From contig NZ_JBHRSH010000001.1 of the NCBI RefSeq assembly GCF_042643165.1, forward strand, positions 1,612,001 through 1,676,000: a DNA stretch of 64,000 bases, written 5' to 3'. Every line of letters begins with the position of its first letter. The stretch's first letter is position 1. The translations under genes were made by a program, and so were the position numbers. This document shows, piece after piece, positions 25,176 through 32,916 of this stretch. This stretch comes from Hyphococcus aureus (GTDB lineage Bacteria; Pseudomonadota; Alphaproteobacteria; Caulobacterales; Parvularculaceae). Below the pieces are notes generated by a model. That model did no database searches and had not been told where the DNA came from. It saw only the letters and a program-made list of their open reading frames with translations.

Positions 25176-25505
25176 ATGAGTAATGACTCCGGCGCAGACA
25201 AGGCTGACGACGACCGGCCGGCCTCGCTGGATGAGTTCTCCGAGCGTCTGGAGCGGATGCGTGAGCGCGGCAAAGAGCCGGCGACTGACCAAAAATCCGC
25301 CTCCGCCTGGGGACGGGCGATGCGGGTTTCGTCGGACCTTCTGGCCGGGATTTTCGTCGGCTGCCTCTTGGGATTGGGTCTTGATACCTGGTTGGGAACG
25401 AAGCCGTTGTTCCTGCTGGTTGGTCTGGGGCTCGGATTTGCTGCGGGGCTGCGCAATATGATGCGCACGATGCAACAGGAAAACGATCAATCGTCAGGGA
25501 ACTGA
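25176..25505 (+). CDS. atpI: ATP synthase protein I (AtpI)
   Basis: 109-residue assembly factor thought to help build the c-ring. The first 45 residues are charged; two membrane helices follow (DLLAGIFVGCLLGLGLDTWL and a Gly-rich second one ending in GLRNMMRTM), the arrangement of AtpI. An ATG two codons earlier (25170) is also possible. First gene of the F0 operon. The F1 genes are not nearby, as is normal for alphaproteobacteria. Confidence 0.9.
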   Translation: MSNDSGADKADDDRPASLDEFSERLERMRERGKEPATDQKSASAWGRAMRVSSDLLAGIFVGCLLGLGLDTWLGTKPLFLLVGLGLGFAAGLRNMMRTMQQENDQSSGN

Positions 25506-25545
25506 CGACCGAAGAAGCCGGAAGGCGACGGGAAGAAAAAAAGAG

Positions 25546-26337
25546 ATGATTGATTTGCGCGCCGCCGGGCCCATGGAGCAGTTTGAGATCTCGCCGATCG
25601 TGCCTCTGTCACTCGGCGGGATCGATATTTCGCTCACCAATTCGGCGTTGTGGATGCTGATCGCCACGGGCGTCATCATGTTCTTCTTCTTCATGGCGAC
25701 GCGCCGCGCGAGCCTGATCCCCGGTCGTGTCCAGTCCGCCGCGGAAGTCATGTATGAGTTTGTCGCCGATCTCGTGCGCGACACCATAGGCTCCGAAGGG
25801 CGCAAGTTCTTCCCTTATGTCTTTACGCTGTTCATTTTCATTCTGGCTGCGAACCTTCTGGGCCTGTTGCCCTCCATCCCGGGCGCGCCGCATGAATTTC
25901 ACACCTTCACGACCACGAGCCATCTGATTGTGACGCTGGCGCTCGCCATGGTGACGATTACCATCGTCGTTGTTTACGGCTTCATGAAGAACGGCCTTAA
26001 ATTCTTCAAACTCTTCGCGCCGTCGGGCCTGCCGATTTACATGTATCCGCTGATCGTGCCGATCGAGGTGATCTCGTTCCTCTCTCGTCCGATCTCGCTC
26101 GCTGTTCGTCTCTTCGCCAACATGTTCGCCGGCCACATCATTCTCAAATTGTTCGCCGGCTTCGTCGTGTCGATGCTTGGCGTTGGCGGGTTTATCTCCG
26201 TCATGGGCCTGGCGCCGTTTCTCGGCGCGGTCGCGGTGACGATGCTCGAATTCCTGGTCGCCGCGCTTCAGGCTTACGTGTTTGCGGTGTTGACCTGCAT
26301 CTATCTTTCGGACGCGGCGCACGCGGCCGACCACTAA
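25546..26337 (+). CDS. atpB: F0F1 ATP synthase subunit a
   Basis: 263-residue membrane subunit forming the proton half-channels. The essential arginine is in the helix PISLAVRLFANMFAGHIIL; hydrophobic segments at about 27-47, 88-107, 118-140, 165-190 and 200-250 agree with the family. RBS GGGAAG precedes the ATG. Followed after an 87-base gap by atpE. Confidence 0.97.
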   Translation: MIDLRAAGPMEQFEISPIVPLSLGGIDISLTNSALWMLIATGVIMFFFFMATRRASLIPGRVQSAAEVMYEFVADLVRDTIGSEGRKFFPYVFTLFIFILAANLLGLLPSIPGAPHEFHTFTTTSHLIVTLALAMVTITIVVVYGFMKNGLKFFKLFAPSGLPIYMYPLIVPIEVISFLSRPISLAVRLFANMFAGHIILKLFAGFVVSMLGVGGFISVMGLAPFLGAVAVTMLEFLVAALQAYVFAVLTCIYLSDAAHAADH

Positions 26338-26424
26338 CCAACCAATTTCCCGCGCGGTGACATCAGGGCCAGCCGCGAAACCGGGATTAACGGCTCAACG
26401 AAAAAAACTTCAGGAGTTAAGACA

Positions 26425-26652
26425 ATGGAAGCAGAAGCAGCAAAACTTATCGGCGCCGGTCTCGCCGCGATCCCGCTCGCGGGCGCAGGCGTCGGCCTCG
26501 GTCTCATCTTCGGCAACTTCCTTTCCGGCGCGTTCCGCAATCCTTCGGCCGCCGCCCAGAACCAGCCGACCATGCTGCTCGCCTTCGCGCTGACCGAATT
26601 CACCGGTCTTCTCGGCTTCGCGATCGCGATGATCATTCTCTACACGTTCTAA
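26425..26652 (+). CDS. atpE: F0F1 ATP synthase subunit c
   Basis: 75-residue hairpin of two membrane helices forming the rotor ring. The proton-carrying carboxylate is Glu58 (in FALTEFTGLLG), the polar loop is FRNPSAAAQNQP (37-48) and the first helix has the glycine-rich GAGVGLGLIFGN packing motif. There is no added Gln/Ser set on the first helix that would indicate sodium coupling, so proton coupling is expected. AGGAG lies upstream at good spacing. Confidence 0.97.
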   Translation: MEAEAAKLIGAGLAAIPLAGAGVGLGLIFGNFLSGAFRNPSAAAQNQPTMLLAFALTEFTGLLGFAIAMIILYTF

Positions 26653-26684
26653 GGCTCAGCTCTTTTTAAAGAAGGAGAGGATCC

Positions 26685-27245
26685 TTGTCCGTCTTCGCAA
26701 ATCTGATCGTCACAGCCGCAGCAGGCGCTGTGGAAGCGCACGAAGAAGCCGCTTCCGCCGGTCTGCCGCAGCTTGACCCGTCTTCCTGGCCGAGCCAGCT
26801 ATTCTGGCTCACGCTCACCTTTGGCGTTCTTTACTGGCTGATGGCGGGCAAGTTCCTGCCGTCGCTGGGCGGCGCCATTGAGGAGCGCCGCGACCGCATC
26901 GCGGACGATCTCGACCAGGCGGCGGAATTCAAACGTCAGGCTGAAGACGCGGAGACCGCCTATAACAAGGCGCTCGCCGACGCACGGGCGAAGGCCGGCG
27001 CGATCGCCGCCGACACGCGCGGCGAAATGGACAAGGAAATCGCTGCGCTTCAGGCGGAAACGGATGAGGCGCTCGACAAACAGCTCGGCGCCGCAGAAGC
27101 CCGCATCGCCAGCATGAAGGCCGACGCTTCCGCGAAAGTGCGCGAAGCGGCGTCCGACACCACCCGCGCCGTCGTCGAAACCCTGATCGACGAGGCGCCG
27201 ACCGACGACGCGGTGGCGAAAGCCATCGCCGCCGTTCGCGCTTAA
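26685..27245 (+). CDS. atpF2: F0F1 ATP synthase subunit b'
   Basis: 186-residue peripheral stalk subunit. One membrane helix (FWLTLTFGVLYWLMAGKFLP, about 39-58) is followed by a long charged amphipathic helix. Translation starts at TTG (26685), supported by GAAGGAGAGG just upstream; no ATG is available near. The 38 residues before the membrane helix and the order b' then b mark it as the divergent b' copy that pairs with AtpF. Confidence 0.93.
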   Translation: MSVFANLIVTAAAGAVEAHEEAASAGLPQLDPSSWPSQLFWLTLTFGVLYWLMAGKFLPSLGGAIEERRDRIADDLDQAAEFKRQAEDAETAYNKALADARAKAGAIAADTRGEMDKEIAALQAETDEALDKQLGAAEARIASMKADASAKVREAASDTTRAVVETLIDEAPTDDAVAKAIAAVRA

Positions 27246-27259
27246 AGGACGAAGACAAG

Positions 27260-27841
27260 ATGCTGACCCTCGTTGCGCTTGCCGCCGCCGCCGCTGAAGA
27301 AGCCGCCCATGAAGCTGTCGGGGGAGCCGCCGAAGCCGGCCACGCTTCTCCGGGCCTGTTTCAGGATTCGGCGTTCTACGTCCTGATCGCCTTCCTGATT
27401 GTCATCGGCGTCTTCGCCCGCGCCGGCGTACACAAGATGATCGTCTCCGGTCTCGACAAGCGCGCTGCAAAAATCGCCGATGAGATCAACGAAGTCCGCA
27501 AGATGCGTGAAGAGGCGCAGGAGCTGCTTGCTTCCTATCAGCGCCGCCAGCGCGAAGCCGAAGAAGAAGCCGCCGGCATCATCGAGCAGGCGAAGAAAGA
27601 CGCGGCCCGCATGACCGCGGAAGCGCGCGCCAAGATCGAGGATCAGACCGAGCGCCGCATCAAGGCCGCCGAAGACAAGATCGCCCGCGCTGAGGCGCAG
27701 GCCCTGTCTGAAGTGCGCGGCCAGACCGCCGACCTCGCCATCGAGGCGGCGCGCGTAATCATCCGTGAGCGGATGGATGGCGGCGCCCAAGGCCCGTTCA
27801 TCGACAAGGCCATCGCCGGTCTGCGCGACAAGCTGAACTAA
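27260..27841 (+). CDS. atpF: F0F1 ATP synthase subunit b
   Basis: 193-residue peripheral stalk subunit: an Ala-rich N-terminus, one membrane helix (AFYVLIAFLIVIGVFARAGV, about 38-57) and a continuous alpha-helical stalk rich in Glu/Arg/Ala. Last gene of the F0 operon, 14 bases after b'. A compound palindromic repeat follows 16 bases after its stop and may act as terminator. Confidence 0.94.
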   Translation: MLTLVALAAAAAEEAAHEAVGGAAEAGHASPGLFQDSAFYVLIAFLIVIGVFARAGVHKMIVSGLDKRAAKIADEINEVRKMREEAQELLASYQRRQREAEEEAAGIIEQAKKDAARMTAEARAKIEDQTERRIKAAEDKIARAEAQALSEVRGQTADLAIEAARVIIRERMDGGAQGPFIDKAIAGLRDKLN

Positions 27842-27857
27842 GATCCAGGCGCCTCAG

Positions 27858-27951
27858 CCTTCATCCTGAGGAGAAATTTTTCCTTCGCCCTTCGAGACGA
27901 GCCTTCGGCTCCCTCAGGATGAAGGAAAAATATCGTCTCGAAGGACGAAGG
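27858..27951. repeat. Compound palindromic intergenic repeat
   Basis: Two interleaved inverted repeats. CCTTCATCCTGAGG (27858-27871) matches CCTCAGGATGAAGG (27912-27925) perfectly over 14 bp; CCTTCGCCCTTCGAGACGA (27882-27900) matches 27933-27951 inverted with one mismatch in 19. A small hairpin AGCCTTCGGCT (27900-27910) with a UUCG loop lies between. Elements with these arms are dispersed in many alphaproteobacterial genomes. Here it separates the convergent ends of the atp operon and the phosphatase gene. Confidence 0.8.
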
Positions 27952-27992
27952 CGTGAATAACCGGCATAGCAATAGCAATCGATCCCAAAGGC

Positions 27993-28862
27993 TTACTTAC
28001 TCTCAGGAGACCACGCGTCCAGCGCATCGATCTTGCGCTGGCGCTGTTGTTCCGGCGAAAGCGCGTAATCGCCGCCAAAGGCGGATGATTCCCACGAACC
28101 ATAAGCGGGGTTCGGCAGCGTCAGCCACTCGCGGCCCCAGCGTTCCGCATTCTCTTCATAGACTTGCTGACGCTCTTCGGGAGAGCCGTGATAATCATCG
28201 GTGAAGTCTCCGAAATTATCGCCGAGCAAAAGCAGGATGCGATAATCCTCTGCGACGGCGGCGCGGCGCGTTCCTTTGACTGACGTCCAGTCCGGTTGTT
28301 CCCCCTTGGTCAATAGTGTGTCCACATTACCGCCCATGGGAAAACCGAGCGCTGCAAGATTGCGCGCTGTACCGTCTTCGACTTCGACGCTGCGATTGGT
28401 GACGTAGAAAACTTTGACGCCTTTTTGCGCGGCGGCGTTTGTGAAGGCGACCGCGCCGGCGATCGCGCCCGCATCGCCGGAGCCCGCCCAGGCGTTCCAG
28501 CTATCGCTCGAATAACCGGCGCCGGTTTTCACCATCCAAGCCTGATAGGGCGAATTGTCGAGCACGGTTTCATCCGCATCGAGAATGATCGCCGGCGGCA
28601 GCGTCTCATATCCGGGCTGCTGCTCCACGGGCGCCGCTGTCCAGCGCTTGTCGCCAAGCGCTTCATCAAGGCGTTTGCCCGCAAGCGCATAGATCGCGTC
28701 CGCGTTGGCTTTATATTCGACCGCCTGCTGCATCCACAGCGTCGCGTTGAGCCGGTCATCCGGCGCGGGGCCGGTTGCCGCCGTGGAAACTGGAGTCGTC
28801 GCGCAGGCGGCGAGGGCGAGGCATGCGGCCCCGGTCAATGCAAGAGAGCGTATGTGCGGCAT
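27993..28862 (-). CDS. Acid phosphatase, lipoprotein e(P4)/HAD class B-like
   Basis: 289-residue lipoprotein (LALAAC, Cys20) with the HAD-type DDDD phosphatase signature ILDADETVLDN (nucleophile Asp95, general acid Asp97) and later GVKVFYVTNRSVEVEDGT and LLLGDNFGDFTDD, the motif III/IV region of the e(P4) family. Such enzymes remove phosphate from nucleotides and other monoesters at the outer membrane, freeing nucleosides or nicotinamide riboside for uptake. The start 28862 is set by the lipoprotein signal. Confidence 0.9.
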   Translation of the reverse strand: MPHIRSLALTGAACLALAACATTPVSTAATGPAPDDRLNATLWMQQAVEYKANADAIYALAGKRLDEALGDKRWTAAPVEQQPGYETLPPAIILDADETVLDNSPYQAWMVKTGAGYSSDSWNAWAGSGDAGAIAGAVAFTNAAAQKGVKVFYVTNRSVEVEDGTARNLAALGFPMGGNVDTLLTKGEQPDWTSVKGTRRAAVAEDYRILLLLGDNFGDFTDDYHGSPEERQQVYEENAERWGREWLTLPNPAYGSWESSAFGGDYALSPEQQRQRKIDALDAWSPESK

Positions 28863-29386
28863 GGTTCTGTTCCCGTTGGTGACAGTGATCGGCGAGGGCG
28901 CTGAGGCGCCCTGGGGGCGCATGGGGCGGCGGCCAGTATAAGGCCATTCCGGCGCCCGTGGATAAGTTTTCACCACTTTTCTTTTGGCCCTATACTGCCT
29001 GCAGTCCGGACATGGAGAGGCGGAAGGCCTGCCGTTTCCTTTCGGTCCGGATTGCGGCGCGCGAGATGGCGGGGTTGCATGACGGAGACCCCTCTATGTC
29101 TGCCGGTCGCAGAGCCCGGGCTTTCTCATGGCTCAACGTCTGGGGCGTAAAACCCTCCGGCGGTCATGATTACGGCCGGGTCCGCCGGTCCGATAAAACG
29201 CCGCCTGCGCGGGACGCGATGCGTCCATGTGCTGCTGCCAAGCGACGAGGATGTTTCGCGTCCCGCGCTCCTCTCTATCTTCTACGCTCGGGCCGGTTCG
29301 GCTGCGGCGGCGTTGCACTGTGTTTGCCGGGATCCATGACCCGAATGCCGTGTTATCATGGCCGCAGAGAATATTTGGAGATGTCC
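28863..29386. other. 524-bp intergenic region between divergent lipoprotein genes
   Basis: No confident gene. It must hold promoters for the phosphatase (minus) and lipocalin (plus). A promoter-like pair on the plus strand is TTCACC (28969-28974), 16 bases, TATACT (28991-28996), about 390 bases before the lipocalin start, so a long leader or a separate small RNA is possible. A 57-codon frame at 29166-29339 (Arg-rich, no known family) is too weak to call. Confidence 0.4.
28969..28996 (+). promoter_or_regulatory. Candidate promoter inside the intergenic region
   Basis: TTCACC, 16-base spacer, TATACT. The -10 is good, the -35 partial. Directed toward the lipocalin gene. Confidence 0.35.
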
Positions 29387-29914
29387 ATGCGCATGACTGT
29401 TCTCACATTGTTCCTCGCACTCGCCGCGTGCGGCGGGCCGCCCGTAAACCGCAACACCACGATGCCGCTGGAAACCGTCGACCAGGTGGACCTCGAGCGT
29501 TATCTCGGCCGCTGGTATGAGATTGCGCGTTTTCCGAACCGGTTCGAGGAAGGCTGCGAAGGCGTCACCGCCGATTACGCCATGCGCGATGACGGCCTCA
29601 TCTCCGTCACCAACACCTGCCACAAGGGATCGCCCGATGGTCAGACCGAAGTTGCAAAGGGCCGCGCGCGCATTGTCGACGAGGCGACCAACGCAAAACT
29701 GAAGGTCAGTTTCTTCGGCCCCTTCTGGGGCGACTATTGGGTGATCGGCCTGGCCGATGATTATTCCCTCGCGCTGGTCGGCGAACCGGAGGGGCGCTAT
29801 CTCTGGATATTAAGCCGCACACCGACGATTTCCGATGAGGTGCGCCACGCCGCCGTCAACGATCTCCGCCAGATGGGCTATTACACGGACGAGCTTTATT
29901 GGACGGAGCAGTGA
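29387..29914 (+). CDS. blc: Bacterial lipocalin (Blc-like) lipoprotein
   Basis: 175-residue outer-membrane lipoprotein (LALAAC, Cys15). The lipocalin signature GRWYEIARFP is at 41-50, followed by the beta-barrel strands; KLKVSFFGPFWGDYWVIGL and LWILSRTPTI match the Blc subgroup that binds lysophospholipids or fatty acids under membrane stress. ATG 29387 is chosen because GGAG lies 6 bases upstream; ATG at 29381 and 29393 are in frame. Confidence 0.9.
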   Translation: MRMTVLTLFLALAACGGPPVNRNTTMPLETVDQVDLERYLGRWYEIARFPNRFEEGCEGVTADYAMRDDGLISVTNTCHKGSPDGQTEVAKGRARIVDEATNAKLKVSFFGPFWGDYWVIGLADDYSLALVGEPEGRYLWILSRTPTISDEVRHAAVNDLRQMGYYTDELYWTEQ

Positions 29915-29941
29915 TGCTAAAATATCGACGGTGATCAGCGC

Positions 29942-30994
29942 ATGGCAGAAACGCGATTAAATCTTGAGTTTGCCGACTTAGTGATAGAAATATTGCGCAA
30001 GCAGGGCTTGGGTATAAGAACGCCGCCGGATACGTCCAAATCCCGTGCTGATTTTTTCGTTGATGGTAAAGGCAATTCCCCGTTCGCTGTTGGAGAGGTA
30101 AAAATATACCGCACAGTGATCGTGCCCGCAGCTCCGATACTTCGAGCAGCGAAAATATTGGACACCGTTAGAGCTGAAGAAAAAGCTGAGCGCGGTTTTC
30201 TTGTAGTGGGAAACGCTATCGCTGAGCCTGTGCATGAGCGCATTAAATCTGAGCATCCTGCACTGCTTTTCCTTGATATTAAATTTCTGAACTATCTAGT
30301 TCAGGACGATCCGGAGCTGGCTGCGAAACTGGACTCGTTTGTGCAAACCAAGTCAGCATTTTCAGAGCCCTCTAGCCAGGAAAAAGAAATCGCTCCGGTC
30401 GAAATTGATCTTAAAAATATTCAGGGCTTGGGAGGGCTTCTTAAGATACCGACGGCGGTACTGAATCCTGGAGTAAAACTGGCTCAGAACCTCTCGGAAA
30501 TATCACCGGGGAAGCCTTGGCGGGAGTTTGAAAACGCGTGTCTAGAGGCTCTAAAATATATATTCCAAGATGACCTCGTATCATGGTCATCACAGAATAG
30601 TACAGAGACTGGCATGTCGAGATTCGATGCCATAGCGAGAGTAAGTTCACGACACGATTTTTGGAATTCAATTGTTACAGAATTCGGCTCTCGTTACATT
30701 ATTTTTGAATTCAAAAATCATGCGGATAAGATCAAGCAAGGAGAAGTTTATACTACGGAAAAATATCTTTATAGAACTGCTTTGCGGTCTATGGCTGTTA
30801 TCATTTCTCCATTCGGGCCTGACCCAAATGCTCTGACTGCCTGCCGACGTGCTCTTCGGGAACACGGAAAACTGATAATAAACCTAACCGTAAGTGACTT
30901 AAAAAGTATGCTTACGGCAAAAGACAACGGTGACGACCAGAATGCTATTTTGGTGGATTTGTTGGATGACTTTCTAATGAAACTGGAAGCTTGA
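29942..30994 (+). CDS. Hypothetical protein with two PD-(D/E)XK nuclease-like segments
   Basis: 350-residue protein, AT-rich compared with its surroundings, not recognised as a named family. The N-terminal domain has Asp37 (in RADFF) and Glu52-x-Lys54 (GEVKIY); the C-terminal domain has Glu196 (WREFENACLEAL), Asp229 (RFDAIARV) and Glu256-x-Lys258 (IIFEFKNH). Both read as PD-(D/E)XK active-site patterns as in Mrr-like restriction enzymes. The middle (140-185) is probably a linker. It ends 4 bases from the stop of the convergent ccrM gene. A role in DNA restriction or repair is inference. Confidence 0.6.
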   Translation: MAETRLNLEFADLVIEILRKQGLGIRTPPDTSKSRADFFVDGKGNSPFAVGEVKIYRTVIVPAAPILRAAKILDTVRAEEKAERGFLVVGNAIAEPVHERIKSEHPALLFLDIKFLNYLVQDDPELAAKLDSFVQTKSAFSEPSSQEKEIAPVEIDLKNIQGLGGLLKIPTAVLNPGVKLAQNLSEISPGKPWREFENACLEALKYIFQDDLVSWSSQNSTETGMSRFDAIARVSSRHDFWNSIVTEFGSRYIIFEFKNHADKIKQGEVYTTEKYLYRTALRSMAVIISPFGPDPNALTACRRALREHGKLIINLTVSDLKSMLTAKDNGDDQNAILVDLLDDFLMKLEA

Positions 30995-30998
30995 AAAC

Positions 30999-32144
30999 CT
31001 ACCCCGCCATGCCTTTCCTGATTTTGTCGCGCAGGAAGTCTATCGGTTTGCGGCCGGTCTTTTCCTCATAGTGCCAGTAGGTCCAGCCATTGCAGGCTTG
31101 CGCATTCTGAACCGCGGCGCCGACCTTGTGGATAGAGCCCTGAATTTCGATCTCGCCGTCTTTCACAAACAACGAGCCATCAGCGCGCACCTTCGCCGAA
31201 TGATTGCCGCGCGGAGAATAGAGTTTCGCGCCCGGCTTGATCAGCTTGCTTTCAACCACCGAGCCAAACGGCACGCGCGGCGCGGCCTTTGGTGAAGGCT
31301 GGGTCGAAAGGTCGTCGCCCGCGAGCGGTTTTACCCGCGCGATGCGTTTTTTCGCGGCGGCGATATAGGTTTTGTCGCGCTCAACGCCGATGAAATGACG
31401 ACCGAGATATTTCGCGGCGGCGCCCGTTGTGCCCGAGCCAAAGAACGGATCGAGGACAACATCGCCTGGCTTCGTCGAGCCGATAAGAATGCGATAGAGC
31501 AGGGATTCAGGTTTTTGCGTCGGGTGCGTTTTCGCGCCGTCCTCGCCTTTGATGCGCTCATGGCCGGTGCAGATGGGAAACTCCCAGTCGGAGCGCATTT
31601 GAAGATCGTCATTAGCGGTTTTCAACGCGCGATAGTTGAAGGTGTATTTCGATTTTTCCGACTTCGCCGCCCAGATCAGCGTTTCATGAGCGTTGGTCAG
31701 GCGCGTGCCGCGGAAATTCGGCATCGGGTTCGACTTGCGCCAGATGACGTCATTCAAAATCCAGAAACCTTCGTCCTGGATCGCCGCGCCGACACGAAAA
31801 ATATTGTGGTAAGAGCCGATCACCCAGATCGCACCGTCCGGTTTCAATACGCGCCGCGCTTCTTTCAGCCAGCCGCGCGTGAACTTGTCATAGGTCTTGA
31901 AGCTTTCAAACTTGTCCCAGTCGTCATCGACGCCGTCGACGCGGGAATTGTCCGGCCGCGTCAGGTCGCCGCCAAGTTGAAGATTGTAAGGCGGATCAGC
32001 GAAGACGAGATCAACCGAATTGTCAGGCAGCTTCTTCATCGCCGCGATGCAATCGCCCGTCAAAATCGTGTCGAGCGGCAATTCGGCCGTTTTCGCGGCT
32101 GCGTTTTTCTTTTTTGGTTTTTTCGCAGTTTTATTCGCTGGCAT
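30999..32144 (-). CDS. ccrM: Cell-cycle adenine DNA methyltransferase CcrM (GANTC)
   Basis: 381-residue N6-adenine methyltransferase of the beta class. DPPY (50-53) precedes the FxGxG motif (FFGSGTTG, 234-241), the order expected for beta class; the C-terminal about 80 residues form the RAMA domain with NGWTYWHYEEKTGRKPID near the end, which is specific to CcrM. CcrM methylates GANTC after replication and controls cell-cycle genes in alphaproteobacteria. ATG 32144 has GAGGGG at good spacing; the Lys-rich N-terminus is normal. rnhB is upstream, a common arrangement. Confidence 0.95.
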   Translation of the reverse strand: MPANKTAKKPKKKNAAAKTAELPLDTILTGDCIAAMKKLPDNSVDLVFADPPYNLQLGGDLTRPDNSRVDGVDDDWDKFESFKTYDKFTRGWLKEARRVLKPDGAIWVIGSYHNIFRVGAAIQDEGFWILNDVIWRKSNPMPNFRGTRLTNAHETLIWAAKSEKSKYTFNYRALKTANDDLQMRSDWEFPICTGHERIKGEDGAKTHPTQKPESLLYRILIGSTKPGDVVLDPFFGSGTTGAAAKYLGRHFIGVERDKTYIAAAKKRIARVKPLAGDDLSTQPSPKAAPRVPFGSVVESKLIKPGAKLYSPRGNHSAKVRADGSLFVKDGEIEIQGSIHKVGAAVQNAQACNGWTYWHYEEKTGRKPIDFLRDKIRKGMAG

Positions 32145-32235
32145 TGCAACGCCCCTCAACTTGGCCCGGAAACAAGGAGCGGCACTTTGAGTCGGCCCCG
32201 AGTCCCCGTCAAGAGTCGGGCGAAATTTTTTAGCG

Positions 32236-32261
32236 GATTCAATATGTTAATAGGTTAGTAA
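32236..32261 (-). promoter_or_regulatory. CtrA-like box and GANTC site upstream of ccrM
   Basis: On the minus strand TTAC-N7-TTAAC (32261-32246) differs by one base from the CtrA consensus TTAA-N7-TTAAC. GAATC (32240-32236), a GANTC methylation site, follows 5 bases later. In Caulobacter the ccrM promoter is controlled by CtrA and by GANTC methylation. The site lies between rnhB and ccrM, about 95 bases before the ccrM start. Confidence 0.6.
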
Positions 32262-32267
32262 GAAGTC

Positions 32268-32879
32268 TTAACGTGCAGCCTCTGGATACAAGATATTGTG
32301 GATCGGCGCGAAACTCTTGCGATGATGTGGTGTAACGCCATGACTTTCGAGGCCGCGTCTGTGCGCCGGCGCGCCATAACCCTTGTTTTTCTCCCACTCA
32401 TAAAACGGGTGCTGAACGGCAAGATCACGCATCATTTGATCGCGCGCCGTTTTGGCGATGATCGATGCGGCGGCGATAGACAGGGATTTTGCATCGCCTT
32501 TCACAACCATCTGCGTCTTCGCCCTCAATTTCGGTTTTTGAGACCCATCGACGATGCAGACATGTGGCCTTGTCGCAAGCGCGGCTTCGGCGCGGGCCAT
32601 GGCGAGAAATGTCGCCTGGAGAATATTGATCTTGTCGATCTCCTCAACGCTCGCGACGCCGACGCCAACCATGGCGCGCTCGCGGATGAGTGGCGCTATT
32701 TTCTCACGCCGTTTTTCTGTCAGCGTTTTGGAATCGGCGAGGCCTTCGGGAATGTTATCTGGGTCCAGGATAACGGCTGCGGCGACAACGGGCCCCGCCC
32801 ACGGGCCGCGGCCGGCCTCGTCAATACCGGCGACGATGCCGGAATGCATTCGTTCAATATCGAAGCTCGGCAGGTCCAT
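32268..32879 (-). CDS. rnhB: Ribonuclease HII
   Basis: 203-residue endonuclease removing ribonucleotides and RNA from RNA-DNA hybrids. The family start GIDEAGRGPWAGPVVAAAV (17-35) provides the catalytic Asp-Glu pair; DGSQKP and KGDAKSLSIAAASIIAKTAR are the next conserved blocks, followed by HPFYEWEKNKGYGAPAHR. Directly upstream of ccrM on the same strand. Confidence 0.95.
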   Translation of the reverse strand: MDLPSFDIERMHSGIVAGIDEAGRGPWAGPVVAAAVILDPDNIPEGLADSKTLTEKRREKIAPLIRERAMVGVGVASVEEIDKINILQATFLAMARAEAALATRPHVCIVDGSQKPKLRAKTQMVVKGDAKSLSIAAASIIAKTARDQMMRDLAVQHPFYEWEKNKGYGAPAHRRGLESHGVTPHHRKSFAPIHNILYPEAAR

Positions 32880-32916
32880 GAGACGGCGCCCAATGATTAA
32901 ACGGCGTTTGCAGCCA

